Assembly (NCBI RefSeq): GCF_009601765.2
Contig: NZ_CP045700.1
Coordinates: 186,001-250,000 of the forward strand
Origin: Vibrio algicola
GTDB lineage: Bacteria > Pseudomonadota > Gammaproteobacteria > Enterobacterales > Vibrionaceae
DNA: 64,000 bases
Direction of reading: 5' to 3'
Shown: piece after piece, positions 44,265 to 52,425 of the stretch
How positions within the stretch are numbered: position 1 is the first letter of the stretch
Layout: each line of letters opens with the position of its first letter
Program-made: the position numbers and the translations under genes
The notes under the pieces: generated by a model
Database searches by the model: none
What the model was told of the DNA's origin: nothing
Seen by the model: the letters and a program-made list of their open reading frames with translations, nothing else

Positions 44265-45953
44265 TTATGAGAGTGTAATGTCAAAACTGACTTGGGTGTA
44301 AACACGCCCATTCTCTAACGTGATTCGCTCAATATTCAAACCATGTCCATATAATAAATACACCCGCTGGTGGACATTGATTAAGCCGATTTTATGCTTT
44401 TCCATTTTATTGGTTTTGAGTTTATCGATAAGGTCCGAGTTAATGCCTGAACCGGTATCGAGTACTGAGACTCGAATAAACTCAGCATGCTGTTTGACCG
44501 ATATAATGACTTCACCGTTTTCTCGCGACGGTTGGATCCCATGTTGAATCGCGTTCTCGACTAAAGGTTGGATCAATAAGCATGGGATTTTGGTATGAAC
44601 GGCATCAATATCGAAACTGACGGTCAGTTTGTCGCCAAAGCGCGCTTGCTCAATCGCCACATAGTCTCGCACTTGTTGCAGTTCATGTTGCACATCAATT
44701 AAGTCATCATCGCGTTCCAAATTATAGCGTAAAAAATCGGCTAAATTAGCGATAAGACTACGGGCTTTATCGGGTTGGATGCGGATCAAAGTTGAAATAG
44801 CATTTAGCGCATTAAATAAAAAATGTGGATTGATCTTATGTTGCAGCGCAGAAAATTCAGCCTTTTGCACCATGACATTGGCTTGTTGCACTCTCGATGC
44901 CACCAATTGGGTAGAAATCAATTGTGATAAACCTTTCGACATTTCTTGCAGAGCTTGGCCGATTTTATTTTCTTGAGTATAAAAAATTTTAAGTGTTCCC
45001 GTCACGTCAGTCCCTTCAAATAACGGCATGATCAATACCGATTGAAAGCGCCCCGTTTGTAGTTTGTTGTGTACCGTTTGCTGGCGTTTGGCGATGGAAC
45101 GTTGGGTTAATTCACTAATACGTTTATCGGTGACGAGATAACTTTCGTTGTTAAGGTAATCCTCGACGCCGATGCCAGTATAGGCCAAGACATCTTGAGT
45201 ATTAGTCATTGATACTGCATCGGCAGCGGTTTCTTTACAGATTATCTCACACAGTTTTTGTAAGCTTTGGGGATCATTTTTATGGACATAAGGCAAAGTT
45301 TGGTTGGCAATATCAAGTGCGATTTTTGCTTGCTGTGCTGCCGCTTGTTCTTTTTCATCATCGATATCTTGCACTCGTTTGATGATCAAGCCTATACAGG
45401 TTGATCCTAAAATCATCGGAAGAGCGATATTGGAAACAATACTCAGCGCCAGCTCTTTTTCTTTGGCTAACATCACGATTAAGAACATGGTTAAACATTC
45501 ACAAAAAATACCAGCGCCAATGCCATAACACATATAATCTTTTTTCTCGGTATGTTTGTGGATCACGGTACTTAACACACCCGCTAGAATACTGGTGATC
45601 AAACAGGGGATAGAGGTAGGGCCATCAATATCAATTAAATAACGATGAATACCAGACAATATACCGGCCGGTAGTCCAACCCAAGGGCCAAATAGAATAC
45701 CACCAGAAACGATGGCAATAATTCGAACGTTGATGAGGGAGCCTTCAACTTCCACTCCGGTATAAGTACTGAAGATCGCAAAGAAGATAAACAGCAGGGA
45801 GATCAATGCTACTTCAAAGGTTTTACGCTCAGAAGCTTGTTTGTTCATAATGTTTTTGAATAACTTCGCTTGGGTCAATAAAAACAAAGCGGTGAGCATT
45901 AAGGCGGCGCGCTCAAGCACCTCAAATAACATTAAAAATTGGCTGTGGTACAC
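44265..45953 (-). CDS. LytS-type sensor histidine kinase, YpdA/BtsS-like
   Basis: 562 residues. The 5TM-LYT sensor domain (LISLLFIFFAIFSTYTGVEV, RIIAIVSGGILFGPWVGLPA, GILSGIHRYLIDIDGPTS) is followed by a GAF-like region (about 220-350), the His-kinase motif LQHKINPHFLFNALNAISTL with the phospho-accepting His, and a HATPase domain (IQPLVENAIQHGI, VLDTGSGI). E. coli YpdA and BtsS of the same build sense pyruvate. The ligand here is inferred from the linked yhjX gene. Confidence 0.9.
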   Translation of the reverse strand: MYHSQFLMLFEVLERAALMLTALFLLTQAKLFKNIMNKQASERKTFEVALISLLFIFFAIFSTYTGVEVEGSLINVRIIAIVSGGILFGPWVGLPAGILSGIHRYLIDIDGPTSIPCLITSILAGVLSTVIHKHTEKKDYMCYGIGAGIFCECLTMFLIVMLAKEKELALSIVSNIALPMILGSTCIGLIIKRVQDIDDEKEQAAAQQAKIALDIANQTLPYVHKNDPQSLQKLCEIICKETAADAVSMTNTQDVLAYTGIGVEDYLNNESYLVTDKRISELTQRSIAKRQQTVHNKLQTGRFQSVLIMPLFEGTDVTGTLKIFYTQENKIGQALQEMSKGLSQLISTQLVASRVQQANVMVQKAEFSALQHKINPHFLFNALNAISTLIRIQPDKARSLIANLADFLRYNLERDDDLIDVQHELQQVRDYVAIEQARFGDKLTVSFDIDAVHTKIPCLLIQPLVENAIQHGIQPSRENGEVIISVKQHAEFIRVSVLDTGSGINSDLIDKLKTNKMEKHKIGLINVHQRVYLLYGHGLNIERITLENGRVYTQVSFDITLS

Positions 45954-46026
45954 GAAAATTTCCAGAAGCAGTAAAGGCGATAAATAAGCATAACACCGAT
46001 TGGCGTAAGTTTAGTGTATATCGCCT

Positions 46027-46770
46027 TTATTTAAACCAGCTTAATTTTTTATGCAAACGGGTAACGCTACCGACAATGATCAGTGATGGGCTGATCGCTT
46101 GATTAGCAATATCTTCTAGATCACAAAGTTGAGCGGTTAATACTCGCTGTTGTGAGGTGGTGCCACGCTCGATAATCGCGCAAGGAGTATCACTGGCTAA
46201 ACCGTGAGCGATAAGGTTTGTTTTGATCACCGGTGCTTGTTTGAGTCCCATGTAAAACACTAAGGTGTGATTATTATGCGCTAGGCTTTGCCATTCAATG
46301 TCGCGGCCTTCTTTTTTCAAATGTCCGGCAATAAATTGCACACTTTGGGCGTGATCACGATGGGTTAAAGGAATGCCCGCATAAGCGCTGCAACCGGATG
46401 CGGCAGTGATCCCCGGCACCACTTCAAAACCAATATTATGCTCGACTAAGGTTTCAAGCTCTTCACCACCACGGCCAAAAATAAAGGTATCCCCGCCTTT
46501 TAAGCGCACCACATGTTTACCTTCTAATGCCTTATCAACCAATATCTGGTTAATTTGATCTTGCGGTACACAATGTTGACTCAGCTTTTTGCCGACAAAC
46601 AATAACTCAGCATCAGGGTTAACCAGCGCCATGATTTCATCGGAGACTAAACGATCGTACACCACGACATCGGCAGCTTGAATTAAGCGATAGGCTTTGA
46701 GGGTGAGTAGTTCGGGATCACCTGGGCCTGCGCCTACTAAGGAAACGAAAGGAGAATGAGATGCTGTCAT
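46027..46770 (-). CDS. cobA: Uroporphyrinogen-III C-methyltransferase
   Basis: 247 residues. SAM-dependent methylation of uroporphyrinogen III to precorrin-2, the first step to siroheme. The family motifs are complete: [65 protein letters not shown]. It is the last gene of the nirB-nirD-nirC-cobA row; siroheme is the cofactor of NirB, which explains the link. AAAGGTATCTC precedes the ATG. A heptamer array separates it from nirC. Confidence 0.94.
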   Translation of the reverse strand: MTASHSPFVSLVGAGPGDPELLTLKAYRLIQAADVVVYDRLVSDEIMALVNPDAELLFVGKKLSQHCVPQDQINQILVDKALEGKHVVRLKGGDTFIFGRGGEELETLVEHNIGFEVVPGITAASGCSAYAGIPLTHRDHAQSVQFIAGHLKKEGRDIEWQSLAHNNHTLVFYMGLKQAPVIKTNLIAHGLASDTPCAIIERGTTSQQRVLTAQLCDLEDIANQAISPSLIIVGSVTRLHKKLSWFK

Positions 46771-46821
46771 GTGAGATACCTTTAAAATAAGGTGGACATA
46801 GGGAATATGGCGAGTATTTTG

Positions 46822-46934
46822 GACCCGAGACCCGAGACCCGAGACCCGAGACCCGAGACCCGAGACCCGAGACCCGAGACCCGAGACCCGAGACCCGAGA
46901 CCCGAGACCCGAGACCCGAGACCCGAGACCCGAG
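46822..46934. repeat. Heptanucleotide tandem array, GACCCGA x16
   Basis: About 16 perfect copies of the 7-base unit GACCCGA fill the gap between nirC and cobA, ending 13 bp after the nirC stop codon on the minus strand. The transcript would read CTCGGGT repeats. An ORF across the array (DPRPET repeats) is a low-complexity artefact. Confidence 0.97.
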
Positions 46935-46947
46935 TTTTCGACTAATA

Positions 46948-47763
46948 TTATGCTTTTGCTTTTACCGCCGCGACTTCTACATCTTTCTCAAACACTGGAC
47001 GTTCATTTTTTGGGGTGGCAAACCAGTAACCAAAGCCCATAAATACTGCACCAGACACGATGTTACCAAGCGATACCCAAAGTAGGTTATGACCAATACC
47101 CGCAAGTGTAAAGGCATCAGAGTGATTGCCAAAGTAAGACAATGCAAAGATAGTCATGTTAGCGATGGAGTGTTCAAAACCTGCGCCGATGAAGGCCAAT
47201 AGACACCACCAAATCGCGATGAATTTGCCTGTGCCTTCAACACGTTGACACATCCAGATGGCTAAACAAACCAGCCAGTTACACAAAATGCCTTTAAAGA
47301 ATAAGACACTTGCAGGGGCCATCGTTTTGCCTAGTGCCGCGGCGTGTAAAAAGCTTTTTGGATCAGGTAGAAGGCTACCACCTCCGGCTAGGAAGAAGAG
47401 GTAAGCGACAAAGACTGAACCAATTAAATTGCCCATCCAAGTTTGTGGCAGTACGCGTAAATTGTCTTTCCAACTAATTTGACCTGTGATCGCGCCAAAG
47501 GCTAAAAACATCGTATGACCGGTAAATAATTCCGAGCCGGCAATGATCACTAAGGTTAAGGCTATACCAAAGGTTGCGCCCATGACTAAAGGACGAATAG
47601 AAGGGTCAACAAGGCCGCCAAAAGTGAAGATTAAAATGATGCCGATACCGACATAAGCGCCCGCCATAGCAGAGCTAATCCAAAAGCCAAGTGGGTTGCT
47701 ATCGGCAAGTTTTACGATTCGCTCAGCATTGTTCGAGCATTTTTTTATGGTATCTGTGTACAT
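46948..47763 (-). CDS. nirC: Formate/nitrite transporter family protein, probable nitrite channel NirC
   Basis: 271 residues with six to seven helices of the FNT fold. Family wording is seen in GFWISSAMAGAYVGIGIILI, GSELFTGHTMFLAFG, WMGNLIGSVFVAYL, GILCNWLVCLAIWM and AGFEHSIANMTIFAL (the central-pore His region). Between nirD and cobA its natural role is nitrite import or export. Two perfect hairpins lie in the gap before it. Confidence 0.9.
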   Translation of the reverse strand: MYTDTIKKCSNNAERIVKLADSNPLGFWISSAMAGAYVGIGIILIFTFGGLVDPSIRPLVMGATFGIALTLVIIAGSELFTGHTMFLAFGAITGQISWKDNLRVLPQTWMGNLIGSVFVAYLFFLAGGGSLLPDPKSFLHAAALGKTMAPASVLFFKGILCNWLVCLAIWMCQRVEGTGKFIAIWWCLLAFIGAGFEHSIANMTIFALSYFGNHSDAFTLAGIGHNLLWVSLGNIVSGAVFMGFGYWFATPKNERPVFEKDVEVAAVKAKA

Positions 47764-47793
47764 GGTTATTTCCTAGTGCAAGTTTAAATATTA

Positions 47794-47842
47794 ATAGCGA
47801 CTCGATTCTGGCTCTAAAAAAGAAAGAAAATCGAGTCGCTAT
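47794..47842. repeat. Perfect 14-bp inverted repeat in the nirD-nirC gap
   Basis: ATAGCGACTCGATT (47794-47807) and AATCGAGTCGCTAT (47829-47842) form a 14-bp stem with a 21-base loop, about 30 bp before nirC. No T-run follows on the minus strand, so it is not a standard terminator; RNA processing or stabilisation is possible. Confidence 0.8.
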
Positions 47843-47866
47843 GGATATTGAAACTAGAAAGCAGTC

Positions 47867-47903
47867 ATTCCGTACCAGCTTTGTTTAAGCTTAAGTACGG
47901 AAT
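47867..47903. repeat. Second inverted repeat in the nirD-nirC gap
   Basis: ATTCCGTAC (47867-47875) pairs with GTACGGAAT (47895-47903) around 19 bases, 30 bp after the nirD stop codon. Together with the neighbouring hairpin it fills most of the gap. Confidence 0.75.
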
Positions 47904-47933
47904 AATGTATTGAGGATCAAGTGTATATTTAGC

Positions 47934-48284
47934 CTACGCTTTTACTTCTATCTGGCTGCCATTTACACGGATTTCATACGTTGCGACATTCATCGCGTCG
48001 TTTTCCATGCAAATCCCAGTTTCTAGGTTGAAGCGTTGTTTTTTCAGTGGGCTCGCCACCCAAAGCTCACCATCATGCTCACAAATCAAACCGCGTGATA
48101 ACACATTTGATTGCGCAAACGGGTCCATATTATTAATCGCAAATAATTGCTCATCAAAACGTGGACGGAAGATAGCTACTTGCTGACCATTAACCAAAGC
48201 ACACACACCGGTTTTTGGGGTAATGTCACTCAGCTGACATACGCTGATCCAGCTTGATTTTTTTGCTTTTTGTTGAGCTGTCAT
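47934..48284 (-). CDS. nirD: Nitrite reductase (NADH) small subunit
   Basis: 116 residues with the Rieske-like fold of NirD: WISVCQLSDITPKTGVCALV, VAIFRPRFDEQLFAINNMDP and LKKQRFNLETGICME. As in E. coli NirD, the Rieske cysteines are not conserved, so it is a structural subunit. Start and stop overlap with nirB by one base (translational coupling). Confidence 0.93.
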   Translation of the reverse strand: MTAQQKAKKSSWISVCQLSDITPKTGVCALVNGQQVAIFRPRFDEQLFAINNMDPFAQSNVLSRGLICEHDGELWVASPLKKQRFNLETGICMENDAMNVATYEIRVNGSQIEVKA

Positions 48285-50875
48285 TACGCTTCCTCCGTGG
48301 TGTTTTTAAGATCAGTATGCAAAATGTCGCCTTTAAGATGCGGGTACTTTTCGGTGAATGTTGCAGGGCGATGTTGCTCACGCTCAGCCACATAAGACAC
48401 GTTATCATCACGCTCATCACTGTTGATGAAGTGATCAAAACGTTTTAATTGCGCGTCATCGTTAAGCGTTTCTTGCCATTCACAACGGTAATCATCGACG
48501 AGGACTTGGATGTCTTTTTCTAATTGCGCGTTAATGCCAAGCGTGTCGTCAATCACTACTTTGCGTAGGTAATCCACACCGCCTTCTAGGTTTTCTAACC
48601 AAGTGGCGGTACGTTGCAATTTATCCGCGGTACGAATGTAGAACATCAAGTAACGGTCGATGTATTTGATCAGAGTTTCTTGATCCAGATCCGACGCTAA
48701 TAAGTCACCATGACGAGGGATAGTACCGCCATTACCGCCGACATACATGTTCCAACCACTGTCGGTGGCAATCACGCCTAAATCTTTACCTTGAGCTTCT
48801 GAACACTCACGAGTACAGCCCGACACACCAAACTTCATCTTATGCGGTGAGCGAATGCCTTTGTAGCGATGCTCTAGTAGTGCGCCTAAACTGCTGCTGT
48901 CTTGCACGCCGTAACGACACCAAGTTTGACCTAAACAGGTTTTCACCATACGCAGAGATTTACCATAAGCTTGACCAGTTTCGTAACCTGCCGCGATAAG
49001 CTTGCTCCACACTTGTGGAAGGTCATTTTTCTGTACGCCAAATAAACCGATACGTTGCGCGCCAGTGACCTTGGTGTATAAGTTGTATTCTTGCGCCACT
49101 TGCGCCAATACGATTAACGCTTGTGGTGTCACTTCGCCGCCCGCCATTCGAGGAATAACCGAGTAAGTGCCGTCTTTTTGAATGTTACCTAAGAAGCTAT
49201 CGTTGGTTTCTTGCAGGCCAACGTGCTGAGGTTTTAAAATATGATCACCCCAACAAGACGCCAAGATAGAGCCCACGGTTGGTTTACACACTTCACAGCC
49301 ATAACCGTGTCCGTGTTTTTCCAGTAATTGATCAAATGAACGAATGCCTTCGATGCGGCATAAATGGAATAGCTCTTGGCGCGAGTATTCAAAGTGCTCA
49401 CAGATATCGTTTTTGACTTCGATACCGGCTTTGGCTAATTCAGCGTTCAATACTTGAGTGACCATAGGCACACAGCCGCCACAACCGGTACCGGCTTTGG
49501 TGACCATTTTGATATCACCAATCGTGGTATGACCCTCGGCAACTGCGGCAGCAATTTGACCTTTAGTGACATCAAAACATGAACAAATCACCGCTGTGTC
49601 GGGTAGGGCATCAGCGCCCATAGTCGGTTTTTCGCCGCCAGCGTGGGCTGGTAGGATCAAGGCATCGGGGTGCTCGGGCAGATCCATATCATTTAAGTGC
49701 AATTGCAATAAGTTGCCGTAATCAGACGTATCACCAACTAACACTGCGCCTAATAGCTTCATACCATTTTCAGACACGATTAAACGCTTGTACACGCCTT
49801 CGTCATCATTTTGATAAACAAAGCTTTTACAGTTAGGTGTGCGGCCATTTGCATCGCCAATGCTGCCCACTTTTACACCGAGTAATTTCAGCTTGGCACT
49901 CATATCGGCGCCGGTAAATTCGCTGTCGGTTTTACCAAGAAGTTGATCAACCACCACTTGCGCCATTTTATAACCAGGGGCGACTAAACCAAAGAAGGCA
50001 CCGTTCCAAGATGCACATTCACCAATTGCGTAAATGTCAGGATCTGAGGTTTGGCAGTTGTCGTTAATCGCAATACCGCCGCGAGGACCAATCTCTAATT
50101 CAGCCTGACGAGAGAGGCGATCTTGTGGGCGGATACCCGCAGAAAATACGATGAAATCCACTTCAAGCTCAGTGCCATCGGCAAACTTCATGGTGTTACG
50201 TGCGCTTTCGCCTTGTGGCAGTATTTCTAAGGTGTTTTTGCTGGTATGAACTTGCACGCCCATACGCTCAATTTTACTGCGCAGTTGTAAGCCACCTTGC
50301 AGATCAAGTTGCTCGGCCATTAACACTGGCGCAAATTCGATCACATGGGTTTCAACTCCGAGCGCTTTTAAAGCCCCTGCGGCTTCAAGGCCCAGTAAGC
50401 CACCACCGATAACCACACCGCTCTTACTTTTTTTGGCTGTCGCTTCAATGGCTTTTAAATCTTCGATAGTACGGTAAACAAAACAGTCTTTGCTTTCGTT
50501 GCCTTTGATCGGCGGTACAAATGGGTAAGAGCCGGTTGCCATAACAAGTTTGTCGTATTGGATTTCACGACCAGAGCTTGAATAGACGGTTTTATTTTCA
50601 CGGCTGATGTTAATCGCACGTTCACCAATCAGCACTTTGATATTGTGCTTTTGGTAGAAGCCTTCTTTAACAAGAGACAGTTCATCGGCTGTGTGATGGG
50701 AGAAATAAGACGATAAGTGAACGCGGTCATAGGCAACGCGTGGCTCTTCACAAAATGCGGTGATCTCAAATTTGTTTAGATCGCCTTTTTCAACCAGGTC
50801 TTCGATAAAGCGGTGACCCACCATACCATTACCAATGATGACTACTTTGGTTTTGTTTGCACTTACTTCGGTCAT
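48284..50875 (-). CDS. nirB: Nitrite reductase (NADH) large subunit
   Basis: 863 residues. It reduces nitrite to ammonia in the cytoplasm with NADH, FAD, Fe-S and siroheme. The FAD motif is VVIIGNGMVGHRFIEDL, the NADH motif VVIGGGLLGLEAAGAL, and AIGECASWNG lies between the nucleotide domain and the BFD-type Fe-S region (VICSCFDVTKGQI, GTGCGGCVPMV). The siroheme/4Fe-4S cysteines appear in CLGQTWCRYG and FGVSGCTRECSEAQ. The ATG at 50875 is preferred to a TTG at 50887. Confidence 0.96.
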   Translation of the reverse strand: MTEVSANKTKVVIIGNGMVGHRFIEDLVEKGDLNKFEITAFCEEPRVAYDRVHLSSYFSHHTADELSLVKEGFYQKHNIKVLIGERAINISRENKTVYSSSGREIQYDKLVMATGSYPFVPPIKGNESKDCFVYRTIEDLKAIEATAKKSKSGVVIGGGLLGLEAAGALKALGVETHVIEFAPVLMAEQLDLQGGLQLRSKIERMGVQVHTSKNTLEILPQGESARNTMKFADGTELEVDFIVFSAGIRPQDRLSRQAELEIGPRGGIAINDNCQTSDPDIYAIGECASWNGAFFGLVAPGYKMAQVVVDQLLGKTDSEFTGADMSAKLKLLGVKVGSIGDANGRTPNCKSFVYQNDDEGVYKRLIVSENGMKLLGAVLVGDTSDYGNLLQLHLNDMDLPEHPDALILPAHAGGEKPTMGADALPDTAVICSCFDVTKGQIAAAVAEGHTTIGDIKMVTKAGTGCGGCVPMVTQVLNAELAKAGIEVKNDICEHFEYSRQELFHLCRIEGIRSFDQLLEKHGHGYGCEVCKPTVGSILASCWGDHILKPQHVGLQETNDSFLGNIQKDGTYSVIPRMAGGEVTPQALIVLAQVAQEYNLYTKVTGAQRIGLFGVQKNDLPQVWSKLIAAGYETGQAYGKSLRMVKTCLGQTWCRYGVQDSSSLGALLEHRYKGIRSPHKMKFGVSGCTRECSEAQGKDLGVIATDSGWNMYVGGNGGTIPRHGDLLASDLDQETLIKYIDRYLMFYIRTADKLQRTATWLENLEGGVDYLRKVVIDDTLGINAQLEKDIQVLVDDYRCEWQETLNDDAQLKRFDHFINSDERDDNVSYVAEREQHRPATFTEKYPHLKGDILHTDLKNTTEEA

Positions 50876-50934
50876 AAATCTGCCCAATTAGAAATGAAAT
50901 TGTACTTATAATGAGGATTTTGTGATCTAGAGTC

Positions 50935-50977
50935 ATGACTTAAATCAAATTGGCAAAAAAACTATCCGAAAGGGGTA
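50935..50977 (-). promoter_or_regulatory. nirB promoter: FNR-like site and NarP/NarL heptamer
   Basis: ATGAC-TTAA-ATCAA (50935-50948) matches the FNR consensus at 8 of 10 positions. A perfect NarL/NarP heptamer (AGGGGTA, 50971-50977) with a poor partner half (50962-50968) lies 28 bp further upstream. With an AT-rich -10 at about 50907-50912, the centres fall near -41 and -69, the same layout as E. coli nirB. Confidence 0.55.
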
Positions 50978-51023
50978 GTGGGACTAGGAGGAAGGTAATG
51001 CTGTGTGGCAGGGCTAAAAACAC

Positions 51024-51064
51024 AAAGCCCCTTTCACTTTGCAATGAAAAGGGCTTTATTTTTT
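51024..51064. terminator. Terminator at the end of the nap operon
   Basis: AAAGCCC (51024-51030) and GGGCTTT (51051-51057), extended by TTTCA/TGAAA, form a stem-loop between the nap operon and nirB. T-runs lie on the plus strand and a shorter one on the minus strand, so it may work in both directions. Confidence 0.7.
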
Positions 51065-51088
51065 ATAGGTATATTTGTTTTATTTCGC

Positions 51089-51226
51089 TTAATCGAGTTG
51101 CTTATCTTTGGTTACTGATAAGATTGCGATACAAATAACAGCCACCGCAACAAACCCACCTAAGATAATGGTTGGCATCGCCGCGTAGCCTAAGACATGC
51201 CAGATAACGTATTCTAAAGTACTCAT
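51089..51226 (-). CDS. Small transmembrane protein at the nap locus (TIGR02808-like)
   Basis: 45 residues: MSTLEYVIWHVLGYAAMPTI, then a hydrophobic ILGGFVAVAVICIAILSV helix and a charged end (TKDKQLD). It starts 40 bp after the napC stop codon with a GGAAA site and is followed by the operon terminator. A short membrane protein of this pattern is known from nap loci of Vibrio and related genera (TIGR02808); its function is unknown. Confidence 0.8.
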   Translation of the reverse strand: MSTLEYVIWHVLGYAAMPTIILGGFVAVAVICIAILSVTKDKQLD

Positions 51227-51266
51227 TCGTTTTCCTTTTCCTTTTCTTTACTCAGGGCTTAGGGGC

Positions 51267-51842
51267 TTATTGCCAACCTGCCACATCTTTCATGTCAGGC
51301 AGTTTATGTGCAATACCTTTGTGACAATCTACACAAGTTTTATCGCCATCAGCCAGTGCCGTTGAGTGTTGCTTCACGGCGCGTGGGCCTTGCTCTGAAA
51401 AGTCCATATAGTTGAACTGGTGACAGTTGCGACACTCTTGAGAATCATTGTCTTTCATACGTTGCCATTCACGATGTGCTAGATGGCTACGACGTGCTTT
51501 GAATTTTTCTTCAGTATTAATGGTGCCCATCATCGCGCCATATAATTCTTTAGAAGCTTGCACTTTACGCACAATTTTGTCAGTCCAATTATGAGGGACA
51601 TGACAGTCAGAACAAATAGCACGCACACCCGAACGGTTAGAGTAGTGAATGGTTTCACGGATCTCTTTTACGATAGGAGCATGACAGCCAGAACAAAATT
51701 CTTCGGTGCTAGTGGCTTCTAAACCGGTATTAAATGCACCCCAGAATAATAGACCACCCATAAAGCCCATAAACAGAATCACCCCTGCCGCGGCCTTACT
51801 TGGTGTGGATAAACGCTTCCAGAAATTTTTAAGGATTTTCAT
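51267..51842 (-). CDS. napC: Cytochrome c-type protein NapC (tetraheme quinol dehydrogenase)
   Basis: 191 residues. One N-terminal membrane helix (AAAGVILFMGFMGGLLFWGA) anchors a periplasmic domain with four CxxCH haem sites: CSGCH, CSDCH, CRNCH, CVDCH. NapC passes electrons from menaquinol or ubiquinol to NapB and NapA. It belongs to the NapC/NirT family by size and the YSNRSGVRAICSDCHVPHNW stretch. It follows napB by 62 bp. Confidence 0.95.
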   Translation of the reverse strand: MKILKNFWKRLSTPSKAAAGVILFMGFMGGLLFWGAFNTGLEATSTEEFCSGCHAPIVKEIRETIHYSNRSGVRAICSDCHVPHNWTDKIVRKVQASKELYGAMMGTINTEEKFKARRSHLAHREWQRMKDNDSQECRNCHQFNYMDFSEQGPRAVKQHSTALADGDKTCVDCHKGIAHKLPDMKDVAGWQ

Positions 51843-51904
51843 AATACTCTCTCTTATCGCTTAACTGGAGTAACAGCATCGTTGCTCCAGTTAAGCTCAG
51901 CGTT

Positions 51905-52387
51905 TTATTTTAACGAATCAACACGTTGGAATTCGTTCTCAACCAAAGGTTTCGCATCGGCTTGTGGTACGTGACACTGCAAGCAGAAGTAACGACGAGG
52001 TGACACATCAGACAATACAGCGTCTTGACGGTTCACGTAGTGAGTGACACTGATTTTAGTCGCGCCCATTTCTTTGGCGTTTTTCCAACTGTGACAAGCT
52101 AAACATTTGTTGGCGTTTAAAGAAACTTCGTAGTTGCGAATGGTATGTGGGATCAATGGTGGTTGATACACGTAATCGCTGTCTACTTGGTGATCTTTAG
52201 GGAAACGCTTGAACTCATCAGCTGGACGAGTTGACTCAATTTCACTTGCGCCACGCAATGACTCTAAACCGCCAATACCACCAGGGTTAGTGGCGACCGG
52301 CGTGATTTGATCGCTTGCGTCTTCTGCTTGTACGGCACCGATGATCAGCATTGATGCTGCTACGAATGCCAGAATGATCTTTTTCAT
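51905..52387 (-). CDS. napB: Diheme cytochrome c NapB, nitrate reductase electron transfer subunit
   Basis: 160 residues with a signal peptide (ILAFVAASMLIIGAVQA) and two CxxCH motifs (CLACH, CLQCH). The PPLIPHTIRNYEVSLNANK segment before the first haem site is typical of NapB. It forms the periplasmic complex with NapA and receives electrons from NapC. It starts 38 bp after the napA stop codon. Confidence 0.95.
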   Translation of the reverse strand: MKKIILAFVAASMLIIGAVQAEDASDQITPVATNPGGIGGLESLRGASEIESTRPADEFKRFPKDHQVDSDYVYQPPLIPHTIRNYEVSLNANKCLACHSWKNAKEMGATKISVTHYVNRQDAVLSDVSPRRYFCLQCHVPQADAKPLVENEFQRVDSLK

Positions 52388-52425
52388 AATCTTCTCCGAT
52401 TTCTTTGATTTATAATGCTAGGTAC

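Noticed and set aside
46792..47085. ORF reading DPRPET repeats
   Set aside because: It is a translation of the GACCCGA array and overlaps nirC antisense; no ribosome site.
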